Of a stretch of DNA of 17,080 nucleotides, positions 7,969-15,762 are shown piece after piece. The stretch is from the NCBI GenBank assembly GCA_963621245.1, contig CAVFCW010000020.1:1-17080 (forward strand), in the 5' to 3' direction. The notes below the pieces were generated by a model. That model had not been told where the DNA came from. It made no database searches and saw nothing but the letters and a program-made list of their open reading frames with translations. The DNA comes from SIG603 sp963621245 (GTDB lineage Bacteria > Bacillota > Clostridia > Oscillospirales > Acutalibacteraceae). The position numbers and the translations under genes are program-made. Numbering within the stretch: position 1 is the first letter of the stretch; each line of letters begins with the position of its first letter.

Positions 7969-8038
7969 AGATGATTCTCCTTTTTGCGTAATAGGCAAAA
8001 TAATTAAAATATATCGTAAGTATTGATAATTTATATCT

Positions 8039-8067
8039 ATAGTAGCATATGTGAACAATGATGTCAA
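8039..8067 (-). promoter_or_regulatory. Promoter of the glycosyltransferase/radical-SAM/ABC operon
   Basis: On the minus strand TTGACA (8062-8067) is followed after exactly 17 bases by TACTAT (8039-8044), about 70 bases before the GT2 start. This is close to the vegetative sigma consensus. No other promoter of this quality is visible before the end of the operon near 1251. Confidence 0.7.
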
Positions 8068-8092
8068 CTGTATGAACATCTGTATAAAATAA

Positions 8093-8150
8093 TTAAAGAA
8101 GGATAAGATATAGGCATTGATTTATCTGCTTGTATCTTATCCTTCTTTAA
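8093..8150. repeat. 18-bp perfect inverted repeat between the leu terminator and the next operon
   Basis: The left arm at 8093-8110 (TTAAAGAAGGATAAGATA) is exactly complementary to 8133-8150, with a 22-base loop. It lies directly after the leucine-operon terminator, and on the minus strand it is followed by TTATTTTATA. It is most likely a second, back-up terminator that separates the leucine operon from the glycosyltransferase operon. Confidence 0.65.
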
Positions 8151-8151
8151 T

Positions 8152-8186
8152 AAAAAATCCGGATTCTGAAATAAACAGAACCCGGA
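8152..8186 (-). terminator. Intrinsic terminator of the leu operon
   Basis: On the minus strand an 11-bp stem (arms 8176-8186 and 8158-8168, one G-U pair, 7-base loop) is followed by ATTTTTTA (T run complementary to 8152-8157). It sits 14 bases beyond the leuB stop. Confidence 0.9.
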
Positions 8187-8200
8187 AAAATTACATTTAA

Positions 8201-9274
8201 TTATTTAATTAATTTACAAATTACATCGCCGATTTCAGATGTGGAAAGAACTTTTTCACCTTTCTTTGCAATATCAGCGGTGCGGTAACCGTCATTCAGA
8301 GCTTTTTCACAAGCTTCTTCGATTGCGTCGGCTTCCGTAGCGAGGTTAAATGAATAACGGAGCATCATTGCAGTAGAAAGAATTGTAGCAATGGGATTAG
8401 CTATGCCTTTTCCTGCAATATCGGGAGCTGAACCGTGAATCGGCTCATACATACCTAAAGTAGTTTTTCCGATTGAAGCTGAAGGAAGCATACCTATTGA
8501 ACCGGTTATCATACTTGCTTCATCTGAGAGAATGTCACCAAAAAGATTACCTGTGACAATAACATCAAACTGACCCGGATTACGAACGAGCTGCATAGCG
8601 CAGTTATCAACATACATATCCTGATACTCGACATCCGGATATTCTTCTGCAAGCTTGTGCATAGTCTCACGCCATACGCGTGAAGTCTCAAGAACATTGG
8701 CTTTATCGACAGATGTTACCTTATGTCTGCGCTTGCGAGCCATATCAAAGGCACGTCTTCCGATTCTCTCGACCTCGGTTACGGAGTAGTTCATATCGTC
8801 CCAGCCTGTTTCTCCGAGGTCTGAATCACGACGACCACGCTTACCAAAATAAACATCTCCTGTAAGCTCACGGCAAACAAGGATATCAAATCCGTCGCCG
8901 ATAATTTCAGGCTTAATAGGACACGCATCAGCCAAAGCGGCGTGCATCTGAGCAGGACGCAAATTTACAAAAAGTCCAAGTTCTGAACGAAGGCCGAGAA
9001 GAGCTCTCTCGGGGCGTTTGTCGGAAGCTACTGTGTCCCACTTAGGACCACCTACGGCGCCGAGCAAAACAGAGTCTGAGGATTTGCAAACATCCAGTGT
9101 TTCCTGAGGCAGCGGAATACCATATTCATCTATGGCGCAACCGCCAGCCAAACATTCGGTAAAGTTGAAAGAGTGACCATATTTCTCGCCTACAACTTCA
9201 AGTACCTTCATAGCTTCTGTGACAATCTCAGGGCCGATACCGTCACCTTTTACTACTGCAATATTGTAATTCAT
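8201..9274 (-). CDS. leuB: 3-isopropylmalate dehydrogenase
   Basis: This cytoplasmic enzyme oxidises and decarboxylates 3-isopropylmalate with NAD to give 2-oxoisocaproate, the third step of leucine synthesis. The 357-residue chain has the usual length. Visible motifs are GDGIGPEI (10-17), the conserved ELTGDVYFG stretch (136-144), VDKANVLE (189-196) and GDILSDEAS (246-254, the metal- and substrate-binding aspartates). The start lies 2 bases after the leuD stop, with AAAGGGAG inside the end of leuD, so translation is coupled. It is the last gene of the leuA-leuC-leuD-leuB unit and is followed by a strong terminator. Isocitrate dehydrogenase or a homoisocitrate enzyme is excluded by the operon context. 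Confidence 0.97.
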   Translation of the reverse strand: MNYNIAVVKGDGIGPEIVTEAMKVLEVVGEKYGHSFNFTECLAGGCAIDEYGIPLPQETLDVCKSSDSVLLGAVGGPKWDTVASDKRPERALLGLRSELGLFVNLRPAQMHAALADACPIKPEIIGDGFDILVCRELTGDVYFGKRGRRDSDLGETGWDDMNYSVTEVERIGRRAFDMARKRRHKVTSVDKANVLETSRVWRETMHKLAEEYPDVEYQDMYVDNCAMQLVRNPGQFDVIVTGNLFGDILSDEASMITGSIGMLPSASIGKTTLGMYEPIHGSAPDIAGKGIANPIATILSTAMMLRYSFNLATEADAIEEACEKALNDGYRTADIAKKGEKVLSTSEIGDVICKLIK

Positions 9275-9276
9275 GA

Positions 9277-9771
9277 TTAGTTGTTCTCCCTTTCTTTCAG
9301 ACTTTTGAGAAGACCGCCTGCCTGAATAATGTTCTGAAGGAACGGAGGGAAAGCAGCAGCCTTGAAAGTTTGACCAGTGGTTATATCGGTAATTACACCT
9401 GTATCAAAATCTACTTCAACCTCGTCACCGTTTGAAATAGCATTTGCTGCCTCTTCGCTTTCCATAATCGGTAAACCGATGTTAATGGAACTGCGGTAGA
9501 AGATTCTTGCAAAGGAAGATGCTATAACGCATGAAATACCGTTGTCGCGAATAACCTGAGGAGCGTGCTCTCTGGAAGATCCGCATCCAAAGTTCTTTGT
9601 TGCGACCATAATATCGCCTTTATGAACATTTTTGACGAATTCTGTGTCAATATCTTCCATAGCATGTGTTGCAAGTTCAACAGGATCTGCTATGTTAAGG
9701 TAACGAGCCGGAATAATTACGTCGGTGTCTATATTATCTCCGTATTTAAATACTTTTCCTTTAGCTTTCAT
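9277..9771 (-). CDS. leuD: 3-isopropylmalate dehydratase, small subunit
   Basis: This 164-residue swivel subunit combines with LeuC to isomerise 2-isopropylmalate to 3-isopropylmalate. It shows the family start (GKVFKYGDNIDTDVIIPARY) and the substrate-loop motif FGCGSSREHA at 61-70. The short length is typical of the bacterial and archaeal LeuD2-type subunit rather than the longer proteobacterial form. I place the start at the ATG 9769-9771 because the protein then begins exactly where homologues begin; GGAG lies 11 bases before it. A TTG at 9798 would add 9 residues and overlap leuC. It lies between leuC and leuB in one transcript. Confidence 0.96.
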   Translation of the reverse strand: MKAKGKVFKYGDNIDTDVIIPARYLNIADPVELATHAMEDIDTEFVKNVHKGDIMVATKNFGCGSSREHAPQVIRDNGISCVIASSFARIFYRSSINIGLPIMESEEAANAISNGDEVEVDFDTGVITDITTGQTFKAAAFPPFLQNIIQAGGLLKSLKERENN

Positions 9772-9790
9772 TATAATGGACGCTCCTTTC

Positions 9791-11053
9791 TCAATCAAGC
9801 TCTGCCGGATCTGTGATGTAGCCTGTAATAGCCGAAGCGGCGGCTACGGACGGATTAGCAAGGTAAACTTCAGATGTAACATGTCCCATACGACCGACAA
9901 AGTTACGGTTTGTAGTTGAAACAGCTCTTTCTCCGTGTGCCAAAATACCCATGTGACCGCCAAGGCAAGGACCGCATGTAGGTGTTGAAAGGACGGCGCC
10001 TGCTTCAACGAATATTTTTGCGAGACCTTCCTCTATGCACTGCAGATAAACTGCCTGAGTTGCAGGAATGACAATTGTACGGACTGTGCTTTTTACTTTT
10101 CTTCCCTTAAGAATTGCGGCGGCATCACGCATATCCTGAATGCGTCCGTTTGTACAGGAACCGATTACCGACTGCTGAATCTCGATTTTGCCGAGCTCAT
10201 CGACTGTTTTTGTGTTCTCCGGAAGATGAGGACAAGCAACAGTAGGTCTGAGTTTAGATAAATCAATTGTATATTCTTCATCGTAAATTGCATCGGAATC
10301 AGCCTCATAAGCAGTAACTTCACGGTTGACTCTTCCTGAGATGTACTCTTTTGTTTTTTCGTCAACTGGGAAAATTCCGTTCTTTGCGCCGGCTTCAATA
10401 GCCATGTTGCATATAGTAAAGCGGTCATCCATTGATAATGAAGAAACGCCCTCGCCAGCAAACTCGATTGAACGGTAAAGAGCTCCGTCTACGCCGATCA
10501 TTCCAATGAAGTGCAAGATAACATCTTTACCCGAAACATATTTCGGAAGAGATCCGATCAAATTGCATTTGATTGCCGAGGGTACGCGGAACCAAGCTTT
10601 TCCTGTTGCCATACCGGCGGCAAGGTCTGTGGAGCCTACGCCTGTTGAAAATGCGCCCAATGCTCCGTATGTGCAAGTGTGAGAGTCTGCACCGATCACA
10701 AGTTCACCAGGACCGACAAGTCCTTTTTCGGGAAGAAGAGCATGCTCAATTCCCATGGTTCCTACGTCAAAGAAATTAACTATCTCATGCTTTGATGCAA
10801 ATGTGCGGCACTGGAGGCACTGTTCTGCGGATTTAATATCCTTGTTAGGAGCAAAATGATCCATAACAAGAGCAATTTTTGTTTTATCAAAAACCTTTTC
10901 AAATCCGGCTTTTTCCAACTCTCGAATAGAAACAGGGCCTGTAATATCATTAGCCAATGTTAAATCGAGATTTGCTTCAATGAGTTGTCCGGCAGTAACA
11001 TTATCCAAGCCGGCATGCTTTGCCAATATTTTTTGGCTCATTGTCATTCCCAT
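9791..11053 (-). CDS. leuC: 3-isopropylmalate dehydratase, large subunit
   Basis: This 420-residue aconitase-family subunit carries the [4Fe-4S] cluster and, with LeuD, performs the isomerase step of leucine synthesis. The cluster cysteines are C300 in VIGSCTNGR and the pair C360/C363 in TCGPC. VMDHFAPN (63-70) and GADSHTCTYGALGAF (121-135) are further conserved stretches. The length matches the shorter clostridial and archaeal form. The ATG at 11051-11053 is preceded by GAGAGG 8 bases away. Homoaconitase is the main alternative for this family, but the leuA, leuD and leuB neighbours settle it. Confidence 0.97.
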   Translation of the reverse strand: MGMTMSQKILAKHAGLDNVTAGQLIEANLDLTLANDITGPVSIRELEKAGFEKVFDKTKIALVMDHFAPNKDIKSAEQCLQCRTFASKHEIVNFFDVGTMGIEHALLPEKGLVGPGELVIGADSHTCTYGALGAFSTGVGSTDLAAGMATGKAWFRVPSAIKCNLIGSLPKYVSGKDVILHFIGMIGVDGALYRSIEFAGEGVSSLSMDDRFTICNMAIEAGAKNGIFPVDEKTKEYISGRVNREVTAYEADSDAIYDEEYTIDLSKLRPTVACPHLPENTKTVDELGKIEIQQSVIGSCTNGRIQDMRDAAAILKGRKVKSTVRTIVIPATQAVYLQCIEEGLAKIFVEAGAVLSTPTCGPCLGGHMGILAHGERAVSTTNRNFVGRMGHVTSEVYLANPSVAAASAITGYITDPAELD

Positions 11054-11076
11054 AAAATTTTCCTCTCTTTTCTTTC

Positions 11077-12588
11077 TTAATTATCAAGATATTTATTGAT
11101 ACCGTTAACATATGCCTTAATTGAGGCTTCGACAATATCGGTGGACACTCCTCTGCCCGTAATGACTTCTTTGCTTTCGCCGAAGCTGATTTTTACTACA
11201 GCTTCACTTTGAGCATCTTTGCCGTCGGTAAGAGCTTTGAGTGAATAATCATGTAAAGTAATCTTGTATCCGACTATTTTATTGATTGCGGCAAATGAAG
11301 CATTGATAGGGCCGTCGCTGAGGGCAACTTTCTCGTAGACTTTTTCACCACGGGTTAATTTAATAACTGCTGTGGTGCTGATTGTGTTACCACTAGTTAT
11401 TACATAGTCCTTAAGCGTGTAACGGAGTTCGCCTGATACAGGTACAACACCGATAATTGCTTCAAGGTCACGGTCCTTAACAACCTTTTTCTTGTCTGCA
11501 AGGACTTTGAATTTCTCAAACGCTTTGTCTAACTTTTCCTTGCTCAAAGTATAACCGAGTTCAACTAAACGTGCTTCAAATGCATGTCTGCCTGAATGCT
11601 TTCCGAGAACAATAGCATTTTTCGGAATTCCAACAGACTCAGGAGTCATTATTTCGTAAGTCTGAGTATTGCTGAGAACACCATGCTGATGAATTCCTGA
11701 TTCATGAGCAAAAGCATTTGCTCCGACAATAGGTTTAGTAGGTGCAATAGCCACGCCTGTGATTGTCTCAATCATTCGGCAAGATCTGTATATTTGCTTT
11801 GTGTCGATTCTCGTGTCGGCATCAAAGTAATCCTTACGTGTTTTGAGCGCCATAACGATTTCTTCGAGAGAAGCATTTCCCGCACGCTCGCCTATTCCGT
11901 TGATTGTACATTCAATCTGTCCAATGCCTGCCTGAACAGCGGCAAGTGAAGTAGAAACGCCCATTCCCAAGTCATTATGATTATGGCACGAAAGAGTTAC
12001 GTTTTCCACTCCGTTTGTATGCTCACGAATATATCTGACCAAGTTAGCATATTCCTCGGGCACCATGTATCCTGTAGTATCTGGTATGTTAAGTGTTGTT
12101 GCGCCTGCTTTAATTACAGCCTCGAATATTTTGCAAAGGAAGTCAGGATCCGAACGTGTAGCGTCTTCTGCCGAGAACTCAATGTTTGAGATATACTTTT
12201 TTGCGTATTCAACATGATGTACCGCACAATTAAGGACTTCATCGGGAGTCATTCGAAGTTTATACTCCATGTGAATCGGGCTGGTTGCAATAAAGGTATG
12301 TATTCTGGGGTCAACGGCATTTTTAATTGCGCCGTATGCCGCATCGATGTCTTTTTCAACTGTACGTGCAAGAGAACAAACAGTTGAATTTTTGATTACA
12401 TCCGAAATAGCTGAAATAGCTGCAGCATCACCTGGAGAAGCTATTGCAAAGCCCGCTTCAATAATATCTACACCTAAAGCTTCGAGCTGACGGGCAACCT
12501 CTAATTTTTCAGAAAGATTCATGCTGCAACCGGGAGACTGTTCGCCGTCTCTTAAGGTTGTATCAAATATTTTAATCATCTTAGACAT
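11077..12588 (-). CDS. leuA: 2-isopropylmalate synthase
   Basis: This 503-residue enzyme condenses acetyl-CoA with 2-oxoisovalerate and is the committed, leucine-inhibited step. The TIM-barrel N-terminal domain shows FDTTLRDGEQSPG (8-20), with the metal-binding aspartate, and the CHNHNDLGMG stretch (201-210) with the metal-binding HNH. NGIGERAGNASLEE follows, and GANAFAHESGIHQHGVL lies near the domain end. The C-terminal region after about residue 380 is the LeuA allosteric dimerisation domain, so feedback by leucine is expected. ATG 12586-12588 has GGAGG 9 bases upstream. It is the first gene of the operon and sits directly behind a leucine T-box. Citramalate synthase (CimA) is a relative, but the T-box and neighbours favour LeuA. 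Confidence 0.96.
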   Translation of the reverse strand: MSKMIKIFDTTLRDGEQSPGCSMNLSEKLEVARQLEALGVDIIEAGFAIASPGDAAAISAISDVIKNSTVCSLARTVEKDIDAAYGAIKNAVDPRIHTFIATSPIHMEYKLRMTPDEVLNCAVHHVEYAKKYISNIEFSAEDATRSDPDFLCKIFEAVIKAGATTLNIPDTTGYMVPEEYANLVRYIREHTNGVENVTLSCHNHNDLGMGVSTSLAAVQAGIGQIECTINGIGERAGNASLEEIVMALKTRKDYFDADTRIDTKQIYRSCRMIETITGVAIAPTKPIVGANAFAHESGIHQHGVLSNTQTYEIMTPESVGIPKNAIVLGKHSGRHAFEARLVELGYTLSKEKLDKAFEKFKVLADKKKVVKDRDLEAIIGVVPVSGELRYTLKDYVITSGNTISTTAVIKLTRGEKVYEKVALSDGPINASFAAINKIVGYKITLHDYSLKALTDGKDAQSEAVVKISFGESKEVITGRGVSTDIVEASIKAYVNGINKYLDN

Positions 12589-12660
12589 GAGTTTAATCCT
12601 CCAATATGTAATTTATTTGACGTGCAGTTCGGATGTTTCAGATAACAAAAGGGATGGCAA

Positions 12661-12925
12661 TAAAAAAGCCTTCGTCTCTTATCAAATCAAAAGAGACGAA
12701 AGCTGACTTCCGCGGTACCACTCTATCTTGTTGTGTAAACAACCACTCAAGTGCATCTGCACAATGCACCTCCCAAATATCGGTGGGATACCGTCCTAAC
12801 CTAGGGTAGATAACCTTCAGCCGGCTGCTCATCGGGTGAGCTTCGCTGTTTTCGGTAACTGTCTCGCACCAACCGACAGCTCTCTGAATACTTCCCGCAA
12901 CTACTTTTCCCGTTTCATCGCATTA
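12661..12925 (-). promoter_or_regulatory. Leucine T-box riboswitch leader
   Basis: This transcribed leader senses uncharged leucyl-tRNA and switches the leu operon on. Stem I contains the 5' side CGGGAAAAGTAG, the AG-bulge/distal-loop region (AGAGAGC, then GGTTGGTGCGAGAC) and the 3' specifier loop GAAGCTCACCCG. In that loop the CUC leucine codon is at 12838-12840, followed by a purine. The conserved T-box AGAGTGGTACCGCGG is at 12710-12724. It is followed by a 13-bp terminator stem (12691-12703 with 12668-12680) and a run of T residues (complement of 12661-12667). The competing antiterminator would use the T-box sequence. All the main class features are visible. The outer boundary of stem I is approximate. 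Confidence 0.95.
12668..12703 (-). terminator. Regulated terminator of the leucine T-box
   Basis: The arms GCTTTCGTCTCTT and AAGAGACGAAGGC (minus strand) pair over 13 bp with one wobble and are followed by six T residues. It ends about 70 bases before leuA and should form when leucyl-tRNA is charged. Confidence 0.9.
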
Positions 12926-12952
12926 ATCACTATCAATAAATTTATTGAATTT

Positions 12953-12981
12953 ATCATACTAAAACTTAATATAAATGTCAA
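12953..12981 (-). promoter_or_regulatory. Promoter of the leu operon
   Basis: On the minus strand TTGACA (12976-12981) and TATGAT (12953-12958) are separated by exactly 17 bases and lie just before the T-box leader. The stretch 12982-13127 between this promoter and the cstA terminator holds nothing else that I recognise. Confidence 0.8.
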
Positions 12982-13127
12982 GAGTTATTTTTATAAAATA
13001 TCAGTATTTAACTTGGTTGGAGAAGTCCACTGCTTATAATGCGGCGGAGTTCTACCAGTCTTTCAATGGAAAAAATTAATAATTGCCCATCTAATTTAAA
13101 TTTCAGCGGTCAACAAAATAACCTAAG

Positions 13128-13168
13128 CAAAAAACAGACAGTGACTAAATATCCTGTCACTGTCTGTT
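13128..13168 (-). terminator. Intrinsic terminator downstream of cstA
   Basis: A 13-bp perfect stem (13133-13145 with 13156-13168, loop of 10) lies just after the stop of the carbon-starvation gene and is followed on the minus strand by six T residues (complement of 13128-13133). Confidence 0.9.
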
Positions 13169-13178
13169 CTGTTAGAAT

Positions 13179-14872
13179 TTAAGCCTTTTTAGCTTTGCTA
13201 AACTGCTTTTTGAATGTCTGTATACCTTCAACTACAAGGAAGATAGCAAGAACACCCATTGCTACTGCAAAGAACAACTGGAACCAGTCGCCCCAAGCAG
13301 CACCGCCGTTAGCAATCAAAATGATTTTGTTTTTAGCTGTGAGGAACAAGCTTGTAAGGGTTGCTGCAAGCATGAATATCATTGGGAAGAAGAACATCTT
13401 ATTGTTCTTTCCGGCTTCACCGAGCCAAGCTGCAACAGCCATGAGAGCAATACCTGCGAGCAACTGGTTTGCTGCACCGAACAATCCCCAGATCTGGCTG
13501 AGTGAGAGTCCGCCGAGTATGCAACCGATGATAACCATCAAGGAAGTTCCTACTAACGGATGAGCTAAGAATTTACGGATACCATTTGCGTCTTTCCATG
13601 TCTTTTCATCGTCCTTGAGGAACATCTCTGAGAAGAGATAACGTGCAAGACGTGTACCTGTGTCGAGAGATGTAAGAGCGAATACAGAAACTGCAAGAGT
13701 AAGAAGCGCATAAATTGTTGTGTATGCTGCGCTTCCCTCGTTAGCAAACATTGTTGCAATACCTGCAGCAAAAGCAGCCGGAGGACCACCAAATTCGCCT
13801 GAAGTATATTTGTCAAAGACAACGCCAACTGCACAAAGAGCGACAATTCCAAGAGCCGACTCTATGAGCATAGAACCGTAAGCGATCGGCTTAGCATTTT
13901 TCTCATTGTCGAGCTGCTTTGAAGAAGTTCCTGTGGCAATTAAGCTGTGAAAACCAGAGCAAGCAACTGTGATGAAAAGTGCCGGGAACAGATTACCGAT
14001 AGATGTTGTCCAACCTGTGAAAGCAGGGATGTTAAAAGCGGATCTGCCTGTAGCACCGGCAAAGAAGATACCTACAAGTGCAAGTATCATCATGGCATAA
14101 AGCAAAAAGCTTGAAAGATAGCTCTGGGCTGGAGAAGGATCCAAACCGGAACAAGAGATGCAACCGTAATATAAACACCGATGAAAACAATCCACTCGAT
14201 ACGTGTCATTACGAATCCGAAGTGCATACCGATGATTGTAATAGCAACAATACCGACAATACCGCCGATTGTAGCGGGCAAAGTGCCTACACCTAAGCGG
14301 TTTGTCACAAATCCGTAGATGATTGCAAGAACTATGAACAACAGAGAAATCATGGCTGTTGTTTGGTTTCCTGTCGGATTTGCCGAAATACCGAAGCCGG
14401 ACGCACTCAAGAATGTTCCCGCAACGACATTAACAAACGATGCAATAACGAGAATCAAAACCAACAAAGCAAATAATGTGAACAATCTCTGTGCTCTTTT
14501 GCCCATTGAATCCTTAATGAGCTCACCAACAGATTTTCCACCATGACGAATGGAAGCAAAGAGAGAACCGAAGTCCTGGAGGCCTCCAAAGAAAATTCCA
14601 CCGATGATACACCATAAGAATACGGGAACCCAACCGAACACCGCCGCTTGAATCGGGCCGTTAATAGGACCGGCACCTGCGATAGATGAGAAGTGATGTC
14701 CCATCAAAACTGCGGGTTTAGCCGCAACATAGTCAACACCGTCTTCCATCTCTACAGCTGGTGTTGGCTTTTTGGGATCAACTCCTCATTGTTTTGCGAG
14801 CCAAGAGCCGTAACCGACATAACCGATTACCAACAGCACAAGAGCTGCAACAATAATTAAGATAGCTGTCAT
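13179..14872 (-). pseudogene. cstA: CstA-family (carbon starvation / pyruvate-type) transporter, disrupted
   Basis: CstA proteins are multi-pass inner-membrane transporters, with pyruvate and peptide uptake reported in enterobacteria. Translation from ATG 14870-14872 (after AAGAGGT) gives MTAILIIVAALVLLVIGYVG, then GSWLAKQ, then an in-frame TGA at 14786-14788 where relatives have the Trp of WG(I/V)DP. The frame continues openly through the CstA signature region (DGVDYVAAKPAVLMGHHFSSIAGAGP region) to about 14125. There a single missing base shifts the frame: the chain reading VPVWILLQPR should continue SYLSSFLLYAM in the next frame, which runs intact to 13179. Restored, it would be about 565 codons. 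The two lesions mean that no full-length product is made under standard decoding, unless they are sequence errors. Apart from these two points the sequence looks fully conserved, so the decay is very recent or artefactual. Confidence 0.85.
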
Positions 14873-14996
14873 TTTACCTCTTCCTTTAACAGAAAATATA
14901 TTTAGGCATAAGCCTTATTTTAATTGCATTATCTTTGAATTTAACTACCTGAGATGGTTGGTACTAAATTCTCGGGTTTTGCAATTAGATACAATG

Positions 14997-15506
14997 TTAT
15001 TTCGCGGTACTGCGAGAAACGATCTTCTGAATGTTTTTACTTACTTTCTTCCCCATTCTGTTTGTGATAACTGCGTTTTTAGAAATATCAACGACCAACA
15101 GTCGGTAATGGCTAAACCCCTGAAGATAAAAGCGGTAGCTCTTGTAGTGCTTCAATGATTTTATCTTCTTCTGAGCATCGCCTAAAACTCTGTCTGCTAC
15201 GATTATCATGGTCACATCCGTGTTTCTGTGATGTTCATGAGGTTTAACCCTTGAAGTGCCTTTTCCCCATGCAATGGTATCAAGCTTAGCAAGTTTATTT
15301 AAATCAAGAGTTTCTTCAGAAGCAAAGAAAACATACTCGTTTGATTCCGATTCACCGATAACCGCACTGTGAACCAAGAAAAAAGCATCGTCATGAGAGT
15401 GAAAGCTTGCTTCGGCAACGAACGGAGCCTCGGGAGTTACAAGATTCAAGTCATAATATGCTTGATATGATTTTATTATTTTATTGAGTATTTCTTCTCT
15501 TGACAT
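14997..15506 (-). CDS. Conserved-looking hypothetical protein
   Basis: I do not recognise this 169-residue protein. It has no signal peptide or membrane segment, so it is probably cytoplasmic. It mixes acidic and aromatic segments with a histidine-rich stretch (VKPHEHHRNTDVTMIIVADRV) and a very basic C-terminus (GKKVSKNIQKIVSRSTAK) that might contact nucleic acid. I chose the ATG at 15504-15506 (MSREEIL) because an AGGTC ribosome-site-like sequence precedes it and the 10 upstream residues read through promoter-proximal AT-rich DNA. A strong promoter lies 60 bases upstream. The gene ends 124 bases before cstA on the same strand without an obvious terminator, so the two may be co-transcribed. 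That suggests, weakly, a link to carbon-source response. Confidence 0.75.
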   Translation of the reverse strand: MSREEILNKIIKSYQAYYDLNLVTPEAPFVAEASFHSHDDAFFLVHSAVIGESESNEYVFFASEETLDLNKLAKLDTIAWGKGTSRVKPHEHHRNTDVTMIIVADRVLGDAQKKIKSLKHYKSYRFYLQGFSHYRLLVVDISKNAVITNRMGKKVSKNIQKIVSRSTAK

Positions 15507-15529
15507 ATAAAATTGACCTATTCTTATTG

Positions 15530-15557
15530 TTAACAAATTCTTAATAAATTCTTAATA
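15530..15557. promoter_or_regulatory. Three 11-bp-spaced TTAAYA direct repeats
   Basis: TTAACA (15530-15535), TTAATA (15541-15546) and TTAATA (15552-15557) repeat with an exact 11-base period, each separated by AATTC or AATTCT-type spacers. The spacing and hexamers resemble the PHO boxes bound by Bacillus PhoP. They cover the expected transcription start and 5' leader of the minus-strand gene at 14997-15506, so a bound protein would be expected to repress. The regulator identity is an inference. Confidence 0.4.
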
Positions 15558-15563
15558 AAGTGA

Positions 15564-15592
15564 ATAATACCACTATCATTAATTTATGTCAA
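15564..15592 (-). promoter_or_regulatory. Promoter of the 14997-15506 gene
   Basis: Minus-strand TTGACA (15587-15592) and TATTAT (15564-15569) are separated by exactly 17 bases, a near-consensus vegetative promoter. Confidence 0.75.
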
Positions 15593-15704
15593 GTGTTTTG
15601 CACGAAAAGAGTTGTGCTGTTGCATATTTTTATAGAAAGTTAGCCAACTTACTACAAAATTCCACAACTGTTTGCAAAATAAAACATCGAATTATTCTTT
15701 ATGC

Positions 15705-15731
15705 AAAGAAAAGTACCGCAATTTGCGGCAC
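15705..15731 (-). terminator. Intrinsic terminator after the 15763-16146 gene
   Basis: The minus-strand hairpin GTGCCGC-AAATT-GCGGTAC (15713-15731), with one wobble pair, is followed by TTTTCTTT. It lies 32 bases beyond the stop codon. Confidence 0.8.
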
Positions 15732-15762
15732 CCTTAAGTCATGATATTAAGTCGAAATGATT

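Noticed and set aside
7969..8200. A precursor peptide (RiPP) gene before the glycosyltransferase operon
   Set aside because: The stretch contains only the promoter, leader and two hairpins; no start codon with ribosome site and short open frame was found. The 37-base gap at 3844-3880 is also too short.
12638..12832. Open frame of 64 codons on the minus strand inside the leu leader
   Set aside because: It coincides with the T-box stems and terminator and has no ribosome binding site.
13565..13852. Alternative-frame open reading frame inside cstA
   Set aside because: It overlaps the conserved CstA coding frame, and its low-complexity leucine/glutamine-rich translation looks like a frame shadow.
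14118..14130. Programmed frameshift in cstA
   Set aside because: The shift site (CCCAGAGCTATC) is not a slippery heptamer, and an upstream stop already breaks the same gene.
14786..14788. TGA in cstA as recoded tryptophan or selenocysteine
   Set aside because: Other genes in the window use TGG for tryptophan and standard stops, and relatives have Trp and not Cys at this site; the second lesion in the same gene points to decay or error.
14940..14980. Weak hairpin between cstA and the upstream gene as a terminator
   Set aside because: The 8-bp stem has a mismatch in the middle and no T run follows, so separation of the two genes cannot be claimed.
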